The notes below the pieces were generated by a model, which did not search any database, had not been told where the DNA came from, and was given only the letters and a program-made list of their open reading frames with translations. From Terriglobia bacterium (GTDB taxonomy: Bacteria > Acidobacteriota > Terriglobia > Bryobacterales > Bryobacteraceae), in the NCBI GenBank assembly GCA_021325235.1, contig JAJPHN010000025.1:62001-126000 (forward strand): a DNA stretch of 64,000 nt, given 5' to 3'. Below, in pieces: positions 35,974-46,128 of the stretch. A program made the position numbers and the translations under genes. Numbering within the stretch: the stretch's first letter is position 1; the number at the start of each line of letters is the position of its first letter.

Positions 35974-37569
35974 ATGCCGAAGGAAATCCTGATCGTAGCC
36001 AGCGGAGATTTGCGGCTGGCGGCGAATCGCGTATGCTGGCCTGCGCAGCAGCAGATGGAAGAAGCGCTTTGCGAGGCGATCCGCAGTTTTGGATTCGAGC
36101 CGCGCCGCGCGCACGAGTACGATGCCGAAAAACAACACGGGTTCATCGACTCGCAGAAACGCGGCATGGAAGTCTTTCGGGAGATCGATCCCAATGCGCC
36201 GCTGATTGTGGCGGAAGCGGTCTGGCAGTACAGCCATCACGTGCTCCCTGGCCTCACGACTCACCGCGGCCCGATTCTCACGGTCGCGAACTGGAGCGGG
36301 CAATGGCCCGGACTCGTTGGCATGTTGAATCTTAACGGATCGCTCACCAAAGCCGGCGTGCCATACGCGACGCTCTGGTCAACCGATTTCAAAGACGATT
36401 ATTTACGGTCTCGGCTTTCGGCTTGGCTGAACGGCAAACCGGTGGTGCATGACGCGAGTCATGTGCGCCCGCTCGGCAATGTCAGTTTGCCTGCGAAAGC
36501 AGAGAATTCGGGTATCCAGCTGGCGCGCCAGTTGAAGCGTGAGAAAGCGATCCTTGGCGTCTTCGATGAAGGCTGCATGGGCATGTTCAACGCCATCGTT
36601 CCGGATCATTTGCTGAATCCTATCGGCGTGTTCAAAGAGCGCCTGAGCCAGTCGGCGCTCTACGCGGCCATGCGCGAAATCCCCATCGGAGAAGCGCGTG
36701 AGGTTCGCCGCTGGCTCGACAACAAAGGAATGCAATTCAAAACCGGACCGAACGTTGAGACCGATCTTACTGACGAGCAGATTCTCGATCAGTGCCGCAT
36801 GTACATCGCGGCCATGCGCATTGCCGATGAGTTCGGTTGCGATGCGATCGGGATTCAGTATCAGCAGGGATTGAAAGATCTCGCGCCCGCTTCGGATCTC
36901 GCCGAAGGCTTGCTGAACAATTCGGACCGACCGCCGGTGCATGCACGAGATGGCCGCGAACTCTACGCCGGCAAGCCGCTGCCCCATTTCAACGAGGTCG
37001 ACGAATGCGCCGGGCTTGATGCGCTCATCACGAATCGTGTCTGGACAGCGCTCGACCTGCCGCCCGAAACCACGCTGCACGATCTGCGTTACGGCGAAGA
37101 GTATCAGGGTGAGTTTGTCTGGGTCTTCGAAATTTCGGGCGCCGCGCCCGCGGCGCATCACATCGATGCCTACGCGGGTTCAGTGAGCGAACGCCAGCCT
37201 CCCATGTATTTTCGGCTCGGAGGCGGCTCGCTGAAGGGCGTCGCAAAGCCTGGCGAGATCGTCTGGAGCCGAATATTCATCGAAGATGGCCGGCTAAAAG
37301 CGGATCTGGGACGCGCCAAAGTTGTCGATCTTCCCAAACAGGAAACCGAACGACGCTGGAAGATCACGACGCCGCAATGGCCGATCATGCACGCAGTCCT
37401 GTACGGCGTTTCGCGCGACCAGATGATGGCGAAACACAAAGCGAACCACATCCAGGTCGCTTACGGCAACGACGCCTCGAGCGCCAACGAGGCTCTCGCC
37501 GCAAAAGCGGCATTTTTCCGCGAGGCGGGTATTGAGGTCAACATTTGCGGCACGGAAACCGGACTGTAG
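35974..37569 (+). CDS. L-fucose/L-arabinose-isomerase-like protein
   Basis: A 531-residue cytosolic protein. Segments such as [61 protein letters not shown] and a C-terminal beta domain ending in [16 protein letters not shown] resemble the fucose/arabinose isomerase superfamily, which interconverts aldoses and ketoses with a divalent metal. The match is to the distant, uncharacterised branch; the metal ligands cannot be placed with certainty. Its stop is followed directly by the ATG of a Gfo/Idh/MocA gene, so they act together. Confidence 0.7.
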   Translation: MPKEILIVASGDLRLAANRVCWPAQQQMEEALCEAIRSFGFEPRRAHEYDAEKQHGFIDSQKRGMEVFREIDPNAPLIVAEAVWQYSHHVLPGLTTHRGPILTVANWSGQWPGLVGMLNLNGSLTKAGVPYATLWSTDFKDDYLRSRLSAWLNGKPVVHDASHVRPLGNVSLPAKAENSGIQLARQLKREKAILGVFDEGCMGMFNAIVPDHLLNPIGVFKERLSQSALYAAMREIPIGEAREVRRWLDNKGMQFKTGPNVETDLTDEQILDQCRMYIAAMRIADEFGCDAIGIQYQQGLKDLAPASDLAEGLLNNSDRPPVHARDGRELYAGKPLPHFNEVDECAGLDALITNRVWTALDLPPETTLHDLRYGEEYQGEFVWVFEISGAAPAAHHIDAYAGSVSERQPPMYFRLGGGSLKGVAKPGEIVWSRIFIEDGRLKADLGRAKVVDLPKQETERRWKITTPQWPIMHAVLYGVSRDQMMAKHKANHIQVAYGNDASSANEALAAKAAFFREAGIEVNICGTETGL

Positions 37570-38604
37570 ATGCGCGTCGGACTGCTGGGCACCGGGGCCA
37601 TCGCCAATAAGCACGCTCAGGCGTATCGCAATATCGGATTCGAGCTAGTCGCCTGCTCGAACAAGACCGAAGCGCGCGGGCGTGAATTTGCCGAGCGATG
37701 GGGTGCTCAATTTATCGCCGGTTATCGCGAGCTCTGCCGCTATCCGGGCCTCGATTTCATTGACGTTTGCACGTTCCCCGATTTTCATCTCGCGCCGGTC
37801 CGCGCCTGCGCCGAGATCGGCCGGCCCGTTCAGCTGCAAAAGCCGATCGCTACTAACCTCGAAACGGCGCGCGAGATGATCGGGATCGCACGCGCAGCCA
37901 GCATTCCGTTGAGCGTTGCGAGCCAGCATCGTTTCGACGATGCCACCATCTTTTTGAAACGCGCCGTCGCAGCCGGCCGACTGGGTCGCATCCTCGAAGC
38001 CGACGCCTACGTGAAATGGTTCCGTGATGATGTCTATTACGCTCGTCCCATCAAAGGCAGCTGGCAAACTGAAGGCGGCGGCGCCCTGATCAACCAGGCC
38101 ATTCATCAGGTTGATTTGCTGCGTTATCTGATTGGCCCCGTTGCACGCGTCTCGGGCATGTGGCAGCTTGCCTCTGCGCATCGCATCGAGTCGGAGGATA
38201 TCGTCAACGCACTGCTCGGCTACGAATCAGGCGCTACCGGAGTGCTCCAGGCTGCCACCGCGTTCTGGCCCGGATACACCGAGCGCATCGAGATACACGG
38301 AACGCGCGGAACAGCAGTCATTTCGGGCGACCGGCTGACTCGCTGGGATGTGCGCGACGACGACGCTCCAGCCCACGATCCGCCCCCGCTCGCGGCGGAC
38401 ATCGCATCCGGCGCTTCGGATCCCATGGCGATTTCGCTCACCTCCTTCGAACGCCAGTTCCTCGATTTTGCCGATGCCATTCGCAACCAGCGCGAGCCGC
38501 TGGTGAATGGTGAAGAGGGCTATTGCGCGCTCGAAATTGTCCTCGCTATTTATGATTCCTGCCGTAGCGGCGAGCCGGTTGAATTGAGCCGGCGAAAGCT
38601 ATAA
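37570..38604 (+). CDS. Gfo/Idh/MocA-family NAD(P)-dependent oxidoreductase
   Basis: A 344-residue protein with an N-terminal Rossmann fold (MRVGLLGTGAIANKHAQAYRN) and a C-terminal beta-sheet domain; GGGALINQAIHQVDLLRYL carries the conserved His-x3-Asp pair. The family's EKP motif appears as QKP (LQKPIATN), which is less common. Such enzymes oxidise or reduce hydroxyls of sugars and inositols. It follows the isomerase-like gene with no gap. A joint sugar pathway is inferred. Confidence 0.9.
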   Translation: MRVGLLGTGAIANKHAQAYRNIGFELVACSNKTEARGREFAERWGAQFIAGYRELCRYPGLDFIDVCTFPDFHLAPVRACAEIGRPVQLQKPIATNLETAREMIGIARAASIPLSVASQHRFDDATIFLKRAVAAGRLGRILEADAYVKWFRDDVYYARPIKGSWQTEGGGALINQAIHQVDLLRYLIGPVARVSGMWQLASAHRIESEDIVNALLGYESGATGVLQAATAFWPGYTERIEIHGTRGTAVISGDRLTRWDVRDDDAPAHDPPPLAADIASGASDPMAISLTSFERQFLDFADAIRNQREPLVNGEEGYCALEIVLAIYDSCRSGEPVELSRRKL

Positions 38605-38605
38605 T
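38579..38605 (+). promoter_or_regulatory. Possible glnE promoter
   Basis: TTGAAT (38579-38584) is followed by TATAAT (38600-38605), with a spacing of 15 bases, shorter than ideal. It overlaps the end of the upstream gene and lies 54 bases before the glnE ATG. Confidence 0.3.
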
Positions 38606-38659
38606 CAGGGCGTTGGACCGCGTTGTCCAGGCGGCTTGAAAAGGTCGCAAAACGCCCGA

Positions 38660-41416
38660 ATGCCGCTAACCCGCCCCGACGAATCCGCGTCGCTCCGCTC
38701 CGAAGCCGGCCCGGATCCTGTTAGCGAGATTATTGCGCGAAGCAGTGATCCCGAACGTACCCGCCGGTACTTCCACGAGCTTCAGATTCGGCATCCGCAG
38801 TTTTTTGCGAAGCTCGCGAGCGATCAACTGGCCGCGCACCATCTTGGGCTGGTGTTTTCCGCCAGCCGCTTTCTTGCCGACGAACTCCTGCGTTATCCAG
38901 AGTGGATCTTTGAGCTCGACGATCTGACGCATCCGAGTTCGCGTGAAGACTATCATTCACGTCTTAGCGTCTTCCTCAGTGAAATACCCGGGCGCCAAAT
39001 CGGCGCCGAACAGTTTGCGCTTTTCCGCCGCAAAGAAATCCTGCGCATCCTGCTGCGGGACCTGCTGCAGGTCGGAACTCTTCGCGAGATCACGGAAGAG
39101 CTGTCGAATTTGGCCGATGCGATACTCGGCACCGCGCTTCTACATGTCTTCTGTGAACTCGAGCCGCGTTTCGGGCAAGCCAAAGAAGAGCATTCGCAAG
39201 AACGCGCGAGATTTTGCGTCATGGCGCTCGGCAAGCTGGGCGGCCGCGAATTGAACTACAGCTCCGACATCGATCTGATGTTTCTGTATTCGGAAAACGG
39301 CGAAACTTCAGGCCCGGAGCGCATAACCAACAAAGAATTTTTCAAGCGTGCGGCGAACCACTTCACAAATCTCCTCTCGAGCTACACGCCTGCCGGCCAG
39401 TGCTACCGGCTCGATCTCCGTCTGCGGCCCGAAGGCACCCACGGCGAAATCTGTCTGTCACTTCGAGCAGCCAGCGAGTATTATGCTCGCCGCGCGCGCG
39501 ATTGGGAGTTGCAGATGCTTCTGAAGGCCCGTGTCGCTGCGGGCGATAGGGAGCTTGGGGTCCGCCTGCTGGGCTCCGTAGAACCACTGATCTACTCGAC
39601 CACACTCGATTTCTCGACTATCGAAACGATGTCGGAGACGCGCGAGCGCATCAGCGAGAAAATCGCGCGCAAGACTCGCAAGCCTGGCGCCATCGACGTG
39701 AAGCTGACCCGAGGCGGTATTCGCGATATCGAGTTTCTGGTGCAGTGCCTGCAGCGCTTGCACGGTAGCCGCGAGCACTCGGTGAAAGATCAGAGCACGC
39801 TCGGCGCTCTCGCGCGCTTGCATCGCAATGATCTGCTGTCCACCACCGAATTTTCCCGCTTGGCGCACGCCTACCAATTCCTGCGCCGCCTCGAACACAT
39901 TTTGCAGTTCGAAAACGACCGGCAGACTCACACGCTTCCAACCGATGCAGCCGAGCTCGAGCGAATTGGACTACTGCTTGGGGCCGACGGGCGATTGCTG
40001 CCGGAGTTGAACCAGCATCTGGAAAACGTGCAGGGCATCTACGAGCGCATCGTCCATGCACAGCGTCCGCTTTACTACACCGCTCAAGCGACGCCGTCTT
40101 CCTCCAGCGAACCCGAGATGCAGACCGCCGAAGAGTTCCGGAACGGTGTATCGGAGCTGATCTCCAGATTAAATGAGGGATCGACCGAGCTGCGCCAGCT
40201 TGCCGAGCGCCCCGCAGTCGCCGAGTGGAGCGGCCAATTGTTTGAATTGAGTCCTCCGCTCGCGGGCGAATTGATTCGGCAACCGGAGCTGTTGCATCAG
40301 ATCGAACGGTCGGTCGAGCACCCTGCCCGCCGGTACGCATTCGAAGGCCTCGCCGCACCGCTCAACGACATTGCCGGTCTACGCCGATTTTTCCGGCGCG
40401 AGATGTTCCGTATTCAGACGGCCAGCATCTGCGTGCCCGAGCCTGTGTTTCAAACGCTTGATCAGACATCGGCGCTCGCCGAATTCGTCATCGCGCGTGC
40501 GTACCGAATCGCTCTCGAGCAAGGTTTGGCTCACGCGCGTGAACATGCAACCGACGCCAAGCCGTTTCGCGAACCGGAAACGGAGATGATGGTTGTCGCG
40601 CTCGGGCGGCTCGGGATGCGCGAGTTCGATATCGGCTCGGACGCTGATTTGCTGTTCATCATCCCCGAAACCGAAGCGCCGAGACAGCGATTCTGGACAC
40701 GAGTTACGGAGCGCCTGCTCGATATCCTCTCCGGTTACGGCGAAGGCGGCGCTGTTCTTTCGATCGATACACGTCTGCGCCCTAATGGCCGGGAAGGCAA
40801 TCTTGTCCAAACCGAATCCGCCTACGCTGATTATTTTTCCAATAAGGCCGAAGCCTGGGAGGGCATCGCCTATATGAAGGCGCGCGCTGTGGCCGGGGAT
40901 ACGGAACGCGCGACAAAATTCCTCTCGGATCTGCAACAGGTCGACTGGCGCCGCTACGGGCAGGGTGGGCGCTCGAAGCTCGCGTTGCGGCAGATGCGTC
41001 TGCGTCTCGAGAAGGAACAGGGTGCGCATGCACCGCTTAAAGCGGCGCAGGGCAGCTACTACGACGCGGACTTCATCCTCATGTACCTGCGGCTGCGCGG
41101 CGCCGGCATGTTCTTCAAAAGCCTCAATACGCCGGAACGAATCGACATTCTCGAGAAAATGGGGCATCTCGACCGCGCCGACGCTGAGTTCCTGCTGGAA
41201 GCCACCACGCACTTCCGCGCGCTGGATCATGCGCTTCGATTAGTAACTGGTCACTCCGAAGGGCGAATACCGCCTTCCGCGGAGCAGCGCGCCATGATCG
41301 CGAAGCTGATGAACCGCTGGACAGGACAACGAGCAACCGCCGATAACCTGGAAACGAACTTGGCGGACGTGCAGACCAAAATGCGGCGGCTGTTCGACAC
41401 TGTATTCGCCGCCTGA
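38660..41416 (+). CDS. glnE: Bifunctional glutamine synthetase adenylyltransferase/deadenylase
   Basis: A 918-residue protein with two nucleotidyltransferase halves, each followed by a regulatory helical domain. The first half has MALGKLGGRELNYSSDIDLMFLY and the second ALGRLGMREFDIGSDADLLFI, both GxxxGxxELxxxSDxDLxxx-type metal sites. GlnE adenylylates a Tyr of glutamine synthetase when nitrogen is plentiful and removes it when scarce. I chose the ATG at 38660; the TTG at 38636 adds eight residues. It converges on the EF-G-like gene. Confidence 0.94.
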   Translation: MPLTRPDESASLRSEAGPDPVSEIIARSSDPERTRRYFHELQIRHPQFFAKLASDQLAAHHLGLVFSASRFLADELLRYPEWIFELDDLTHPSSREDYHSRLSVFLSEIPGRQIGAEQFALFRRKEILRILLRDLLQVGTLREITEELSNLADAILGTALLHVFCELEPRFGQAKEEHSQERARFCVMALGKLGGRELNYSSDIDLMFLYSENGETSGPERITNKEFFKRAANHFTNLLSSYTPAGQCYRLDLRLRPEGTHGEICLSLRAASEYYARRARDWELQMLLKARVAAGDRELGVRLLGSVEPLIYSTTLDFSTIETMSETRERISEKIARKTRKPGAIDVKLTRGGIRDIEFLVQCLQRLHGSREHSVKDQSTLGALARLHRNDLLSTTEFSRLAHAYQFLRRLEHILQFENDRQTHTLPTDAAELERIGLLLGADGRLLPELNQHLENVQGIYERIVHAQRPLYYTAQATPSSSSEPEMQTAEEFRNGVSELISRLNEGSTELRQLAERPAVAEWSGQLFELSPPLAGELIRQPELLHQIERSVEHPARRYAFEGLAAPLNDIAGLRRFFRREMFRIQTASICVPEPVFQTLDQTSALAEFVIARAYRIALEQGLAHAREHATDAKPFREPETEMMVVALGRLGMREFDIGSDADLLFIIPETEAPRQRFWTRVTERLLDILSGYGEGGAVLSIDTRLRPNGREGNLVQTESAYADYFSNKAEAWEGIAYMKARAVAGDTERATKFLSDLQQVDWRRYGQGGRSKLALRQMRLRLEKEQGAHAPLKAAQGSYYDADFILMYLRLRGAGMFFKSLNTPERIDILEKMGHLDRADAEFLLEATTHFRALDHALRLVTGHSEGRIPPSAEQRAMIAKLMNRWTGQRATADNLETNLADVQTKMRRLFDTVFAA

Positions 41417-41419
41417 GCG

Positions 41420-43510
41420 CTACTCTTCTTCTTCGACGTGCATGTGCGCCTTCGCGGCGGCAATAATCTTTTCCGCCTGCTGCGCCGGTACGTAGTCGTA
41501 ATGATCAAATTCCATGTGGAATGAGGCGCGACCCTGCGTTTTCGATATAAGATCGTTTTGATAGTTCAGCATCTCCGCCATGGGGACCTGTGCGCGAATT
41601 GTTTGCGTGTTGCCGTTCAAATCCATCCCGCTCACGCGCCCGCGGCGGCCGTTGAAGTCGCTCATCAGATCGCCGGCGAACTCGGTGGGCGTTTCCACTT
41701 CGACTTTCATAATGGGCTCGAGCAGCGCCGGTTTCGCCTGCTGCATCGCTGCTCGGAACGCTTTCCGGCCGGCGAGCTTGAATGCCATTTCGGATGAGTC
41801 AACATCGTGATACGAGCCGTCATAGAGCGTCACCTTGAAATCCGTAACCGGATACCCGGCGACAAAACCCTGCTCGGCCGCTTCGAGAATGCCTTTTTCC
41901 ACTGCGGGCACAAACTGCTTCGGAATGGCGCCGCCGAAAATGTCATTGACAAACTGAAACTTTTCGCCGCGCGCGAGCGGCTCCATCCGAATCCAGCAGT
42001 CGCCGAATTGCCCGTGTCCGCCGGTCTGCTTTTTGTGACGCCCCTGTACGCTGGCCGTGCCGCGGATCGTTTCCCGATACGGAATCTTCGGCGATTTGAG
42101 CTCAACCTCCACGCCGTAACGGCGTTTGAGCCGACTGACCACGATTTCCAGATGCTGCTGGCCGTTGCCGGCCAGCAGAAATTCCTTTGTCTGGGGATCG
42201 CGATAGAAGCGCAGGGAACGGTCCTCCTCCAGGACCTTCGTCAAAGCCGTGCTCAGCCGGTCTTCATCGTTGCGCGTCTTGGCTGAAATCGCGTACGCAA
42301 TGGAGGGTTCGGGCAGTGCAACACCCTCAAACACCACGCAATTGGCTTTTTCGCAAAGCGTGTCACCTGTCAGTGTGTCTTTGAGCTTTGCTACTACTCC
42401 GAGATCGCCTGCACGCAGCTCCGGAATCGGCTGCATACCTTTTCCGAACGGAGTCGCGATGTGCGCCAGACGTTCGTTCACATTTGAGCGCTGATTAGTG
42501 AGATGAGCATCATCCTTCACCACGCCAGACATAACTTTGAAGTACGTCAGCCGACCAGCGAAAGGATCCGCTGCGGTTTTGTAGACGAAGATCGAAGGCG
42601 CATCGGCCGGTGTAACTCGTTTCGTGAGCTCCTTACCGTTCTGAGTGGCACGCAATTCTGGACCTTCGAGCGGTGACGGAAAAACTTCAGTGATGAAATT
42701 TAGCGCGAGATCCGCGCCGATATTGGCTGAGGCGGCGGCACATAGAATCGGGAACACGCGCCTGGCTCTCACAGCCTCCTGCAAGCCGCTGACGATATGC
42801 TCGCAGGGAAGCGTTCCGGTTGCGAAGAACTCTTCCATGAGTTCGTCATTGCCTTCAGCGATCATTTCAACCAGCGCTTCGTGTGCCGCGGTAGCAGCTT
42901 CTTTCTCTGACTCCGGTATATCGCCTTCGGTGCCTTTGCCATTGCCTCCGGGCTGATACGAGAAACAACGCATTCGGATCAGATCGATAATGCCCGTAAA
43001 ATTCTTCTCGCTGCCAACCGGCAACTGCACTGGAACCGCGGTTCGGCCGAATTTTTCGTGAATGCCCTCTATCGTCCGGTCGAAGCTCGAACGCTCACGA
43101 TCGAGCTTATTGACTACGAGCGCGGTCGCAAGCTGAAAATCTGCGGCAAAGTTCCAGACTTTTTCGGTCGAGACCTCGATTCCGGCTACACCATCGAGCA
43201 ATACAAGTGCGCTATCAGCCGCAATCAATGCCGACCGGGTTTCGTTCAGGAAAATGTTATAACCGGGCGTATCGAGCAGGTTGATCTTCGATTTTTGCCA
43301 GGCAAAAGCAGCAGTCGCGACACTGATGCTCAGCTTGCGGGCAATCTCTTCTTCATCAAAATCGGTGATTGAGTTGCCATCGTCGGGGCGTAAGAGACGC
43401 TCCGTCGCGTTCGCGGTGGCGAGCATTGCGGATGCGAACGCCGTTTTCCCGCAATGCCCATGTCCGATCAAAGCAACGTTCCGGACATCGGAACTCTCGA
43501 AGACCTTCAT
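41420..43510 (-). CDS. Elongation factor G-like GTPase (paralogue)
   Basis: A 696-residue protein with EF-G domain order: G domain (P-loop GHGHCGKT, LLDTPGYNIF, NKLD), domain II, then III, IV and V (GQQHLEIVVSRLKRRYGVEVEL; GHGQFGDCWIRMEPL; GRRGRVSGMDLNG). The sequence differs from the canonical fusA-type (divergent switch region, a C-terminal acidic tail VEEEE), so it belongs to the EF-G2-like group. It stands alone rather than in a ribosomal-protein operon. Its role in translation is not settled in the family. Confidence 0.88.
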   Translation of the reverse strand: MKVFESSDVRNVALIGHGHCGKTAFASAMLATANATERLLRPDDGNSITDFDEEEIARKLSISVATAAFAWQKSKINLLDTPGYNIFLNETRSALIAADSALVLLDGVAGIEVSTEKVWNFAADFQLATALVVNKLDRERSSFDRTIEGIHEKFGRTAVPVQLPVGSEKNFTGIIDLIRMRCFSYQPGGNGKGTEGDIPESEKEAATAAHEALVEMIAEGNDELMEEFFATGTLPCEHIVSGLQEAVRARRVFPILCAAASANIGADLALNFITEVFPSPLEGPELRATQNGKELTKRVTPADAPSIFVYKTAADPFAGRLTYFKVMSGVVKDDAHLTNQRSNVNERLAHIATPFGKGMQPIPELRAGDLGVVAKLKDTLTGDTLCEKANCVVFEGVALPEPSIAYAISAKTRNDEDRLSTALTKVLEEDRSLRFYRDPQTKEFLLAGNGQQHLEIVVSRLKRRYGVEVELKSPKIPYRETIRGTASVQGRHKKQTGGHGQFGDCWIRMEPLARGEKFQFVNDIFGGAIPKQFVPAVEKGILEAAEQGFVAGYPVTDFKVTLYDGSYHDVDSSEMAFKLAGRKAFRAAMQQAKPALLEPIMKVEVETPTEFAGDLMSDFNGRRGRVSGMDLNGNTQTIRAQVPMAEMLNYQNDLISKTQGRASFHMEFDHYDYVPAQQAEKIIAAAKAHMHVEEEE

Positions 43511-43603
43511 AGCTGATCCTCCCGGCAGAGCTCTGTGATTGAGCGCGACAAGGCGCCCGAAGCCGAGAGCATATCAAACGTGTTACGAAAACGTGAACTG
43601 CAC

Positions 43604-44353
43604 TCAGCGTTCGGCGAGGATGTCGCGCTGCGGCGTGTAGCCGAGCTTCCAACCGTATTCAAGCAGCGGTTTGGCTGCTAAGGCAAACTCCACGATGTTG
43701 TCCACGAGGGCGGCGGAAAGGCAGTCGCTCTCAGTGAGGTTGCGCGAAGTGACGTACGAGGTCAGGCGTAGGAAATCCGCGATATCGGAACCCGCATATT
43801 GATCGAAGCCGCGCGGAAGCCGGCTGAGACGATGTTCGCTGGAAAGCGGCAGCTCGTATTTTGCAAGCTGCTTGACCATTCTTTTCATCGCTCCCGGATC
43901 GGCCACGATCGACTCCCGCCAAAGCTGAAGAAACGGGCGCTCCGGCATCCAGAAACCGGCCGCTACCAGCGGCGTTTCGCAGGAAATATGAATGTAAATC
44001 TCTCCCGGGTCGTTACCCGCCGGCGAACGGCGCAACCCTGCGCCGAGGTGGGTGTTGAACGGCCGTTTGTCGGCACTGAAACGAATGTCGCGATAGATGC
44101 GAGTGAGCGGATTCTTGTCTTTTGCATAGAGTGCCAGCCCGCGCCGGCGGCAACGGGCGGCCACTTCGTGAACGAGCACTTCCATGGGCTGCTTCACAGT
44201 TTCTTCAAAGATCTGCTTGCGCTCGCGAAACCAGTCGCGGTCGTTGTGCTTCTTGAGAGCTCGCAGAAAGTCGAAGCCAGCTTGGGGAAAACCGTAAAAT
44301 TCGAGATTTGCCTGAGAATCCGGCGATGCGGTCAACTCTTTTGCAGGCGGCAT
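43604..44353 (-). CDS. DUF2461 family protein
   Basis: A 249-residue protein with GFPQAGFDFLRALKKHNDRDWFRERKQIFEE, NPLTRIYRDIRFSADKRPFNTHLGAGLRR and HISCETPLVAAGFWMPERPFLQLWRE, which are the conserved segments of the DUF2461/TIGR02453 family. Function is unknown. It starts about 90 bases before the tRNA-Ser gene, on the other strand. Confidence 0.85.
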   Translation of the reverse strand: MPPAKELTASPDSQANLEFYGFPQAGFDFLRALKKHNDRDWFRERKQIFEETVKQPMEVLVHEVAARCRRRGLALYAKDKNPLTRIYRDIRFSADKRPFNTHLGAGLRRSPAGNDPGEIYIHISCETPLVAAGFWMPERPFLQLWRESIVADPGAMKRMVKQLAKYELPLSSEHRLSRLPRGFDQYAGSDIADFLRLTSYVTSRNLTESDCLSAALVDNIVEFALAAKPLLEYGWKLGYTPQRDILAER

Positions 44354-44443
44354 GATCTATCTATCTTCCTGTTTTAACTGGATGAAGCCGGCTGCGAACG
44401 CGATGCTAAACTGAAGGCGATTTCGCGGGTATTTCACCTCGCT

Positions 44444-44533
44444 GGAGAGATGGCCGAGTGGTTGAAGGCGCACGCTTGGAAAGCGTGTATAGGGGAAACT
44501 CTATCGTGGGTTCGAATCCCACTCTCTCCGCCA
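44444..44533 (+). tRNA. tRNA-Ser (GGA)
   Basis: A complete class II tRNA: acceptor GGAGAGA pairs with TCTCTCC, anticodon stem CACGC/GCGTG encloses the loop TTGGAAA with anticodon GGA at 44478-44480, a long variable arm follows, and the T arm has GGTTCGAATCCC. CCA is encoded at 44531-44533. It reads UCC/UCU serine codons. A broken tyrosine recombinase follows directly, so the 3' end is a likely attachment site for an integrative element. Confidence 0.96.
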
Positions 44534-44589
44534 TAGCAAAATCAACAACCCACCGACACGGAAGCATTCAAGCGGGCAACGCGGCACAC

Positions 44590-45420
44590 AACGAAGCATG
44601 CCGGTTACCTCTACACAAGGCATCGGCAGGAGTGCGAGGGCGGACATCCGGAGAGTCGCGCTCCGGCGATTTCGAGGAGCGTTAAAGGCCTGGAAGCGTT
44701 GCGCCTGTTTCATCTTTGCTTGTGGTAACATCGGCGGAACGTTCAGCCGCAATACACCGGCAAGGCTGATTGGGACGAAGCGAAGGCCGTCCCGGCGGCA
44801 TGGGAAGCGGCAAGCTCGTGGAAGGGGGAGTACCTGCAACATCCGCTGAACCTGATCCGCCCACCCCCCGCATGGGCCTAAGGCAACAACGATCGAGGTG
44901 GCACTCGCGGCTTTTCTGGCGGAGCGCGAGGAAGCTGTGCGCCAGACACCTTGCGCAAGAACCGCATCGTCTTGAATACACTCAAAGGCCTTTCGGAGCG
45001 GAAAGGCTATGTCTTACTCGACCAATGGACCACAATGGATGTGCGCCAACTCCGCACTTCGTGGGTGTTGCTCCCAATAGCGCAGGGAAATATATGGAGA
45101 TTGTCAAGGCTTCCTTCGCTTTTGCTGTTGCCAATGGGGGCTCGGTTCGAGTCGTGGCAAACCTGTCAAGGCTGCAAAAACCAAAGGTACTGCCAATGCT
45201 AAAGAACGCATACCGCTCAGCGACGAAGAATTGAAGCGCATGTTCGACGCCTGCGAGACTTAGTACGGCAAAAGGTCCATTCACTGGTGAGGTACACCAC
45301 CGGCCAGCCCAGGGCGAAGTCGCTAATTATCGGTACAAGTGGACAGGGCAGGACTTGGCAGTTGCAGGCCGACTTCTTGCATTTGCTCCGGCCATTGTGA
45401 AAACTGGTCTGCGCGTTTGA
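44590..45420 (+). pseudogene. Tyrosine recombinase remnant next to tRNA-Ser
   Basis: No single frame is long, but pieces in several frames line up in order like an acidobacterial tyrosine integrase: a Cys/His-rich start (KHAGYLYTRHRQECEGGHPE, then KRCACFIFACGN), TGKADWDEAKAVPAAWEAA, RKNRIVLNTLKGLSERKGYVLLDQW, the linker PLSDEELKRMFDAC, and YRYKWTGQDLA. At least five frame changes and stops separate them, and the catalytic Arg...His-x-x-Arg...Tyr region is not found. The gene is dead. Recombinases of this type insert at tRNA 3' ends, which fits the position. Confidence 0.7.
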
Positions 45421-45650
45421 TCGCGAATCGAATACGATCGATCGCCACGCGCGCTTGATAGGCCAATTCGAACTCCATTGCTGTTGGCCAGGAGTGCACT
45501 TTGGTATCGAGCATCCCTCGGTGATCACCGCAGACCCAGCCATACGTGATCACTTGAAAACCGGCCAAAATGGCGGGACCGCCCGAGCTGCCCCGGTCCG
45601 CTGCCAGGAGCGACGGAGTCGAGACGACGGTTGAGCGCGATCGTTGCAGA

Positions 45651-46001
45651 ATGTGGAGTTGGCGAAAGAAAGTGGTTAAGGAGGGACTTCCTGAAGCCTT
45701 CAGAGTGCAGCGTATTGGAATCGAAGCTGCGACTGTCATAGCGGATAGTGCGCCGGCCGATGTCGCAAAGTACTTTCGTGACAATCCGTTGATAGCCAAG
45801 CGCTTGTTGGCTGAGTCCTACGACAAGCGGTTTACACCGTCCACATTCATGGAAGAACACGGTAGCGGGTTCAGGGTTGGCTGGTATTCGAATGAGCGTG
45901 AGTGCGTTCGGGAGTTTTCGAACTTAGCTGATGCCGCAACTGATTACCTGCTGTTCTCGCTTGGCAAGGGTCGATGGATGCCGCCCGGAGCCCGCGATTA
46001 G
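45651..46001 (+). CDS. Orphan small protein in the mobile region
   Basis: A 116-residue reading frame starting MWSWRKKVVKEG. Its second half (STFMEEHGSGFRVGWYSNERECVREFSNLADAATDYLLFSLGKGRW) has the feel of a real globular protein and resembles small hypothetical proteins seen in mobile regions of soil bacteria. The ribosome site is weak, and a start further upstream cannot be excluded. No function assigned. It lies between the dead integrase and the istB remnant. Confidence 0.5.
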   Translation: MWSWRKKVVKEGLPEAFRVQRIGIEAATVIADSAPADVAKYFRDNPLIAKRLLAESYDKRFTPSTFMEEHGSGFRVGWYSNERECVREFSNLADAATDYLLFSLGKGRWMPPGARD

Positions 46002-46128
46002 CAACCTGAAGAAGCGCTTTCCAACCCGAAGCTCGATGCGCGGTTATTCTGGCCCGGAAAGCGATAAATCCCGGGAGCACGAGGGCGGAGCCCTCGTAAT
46101 GAAAGGTCTGACTTTCCGTATGTGGCCA

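Noticed and set aside
45323-45799. Minus-strand reading frame of 158 codons in the mobile region
   Set aside because: It is antisense to the tyrosine recombinase remnant (YRYKWTGQDLA on the plus strand) and to the orphan gene. Part of it looks protein-like, but no family could be seen.
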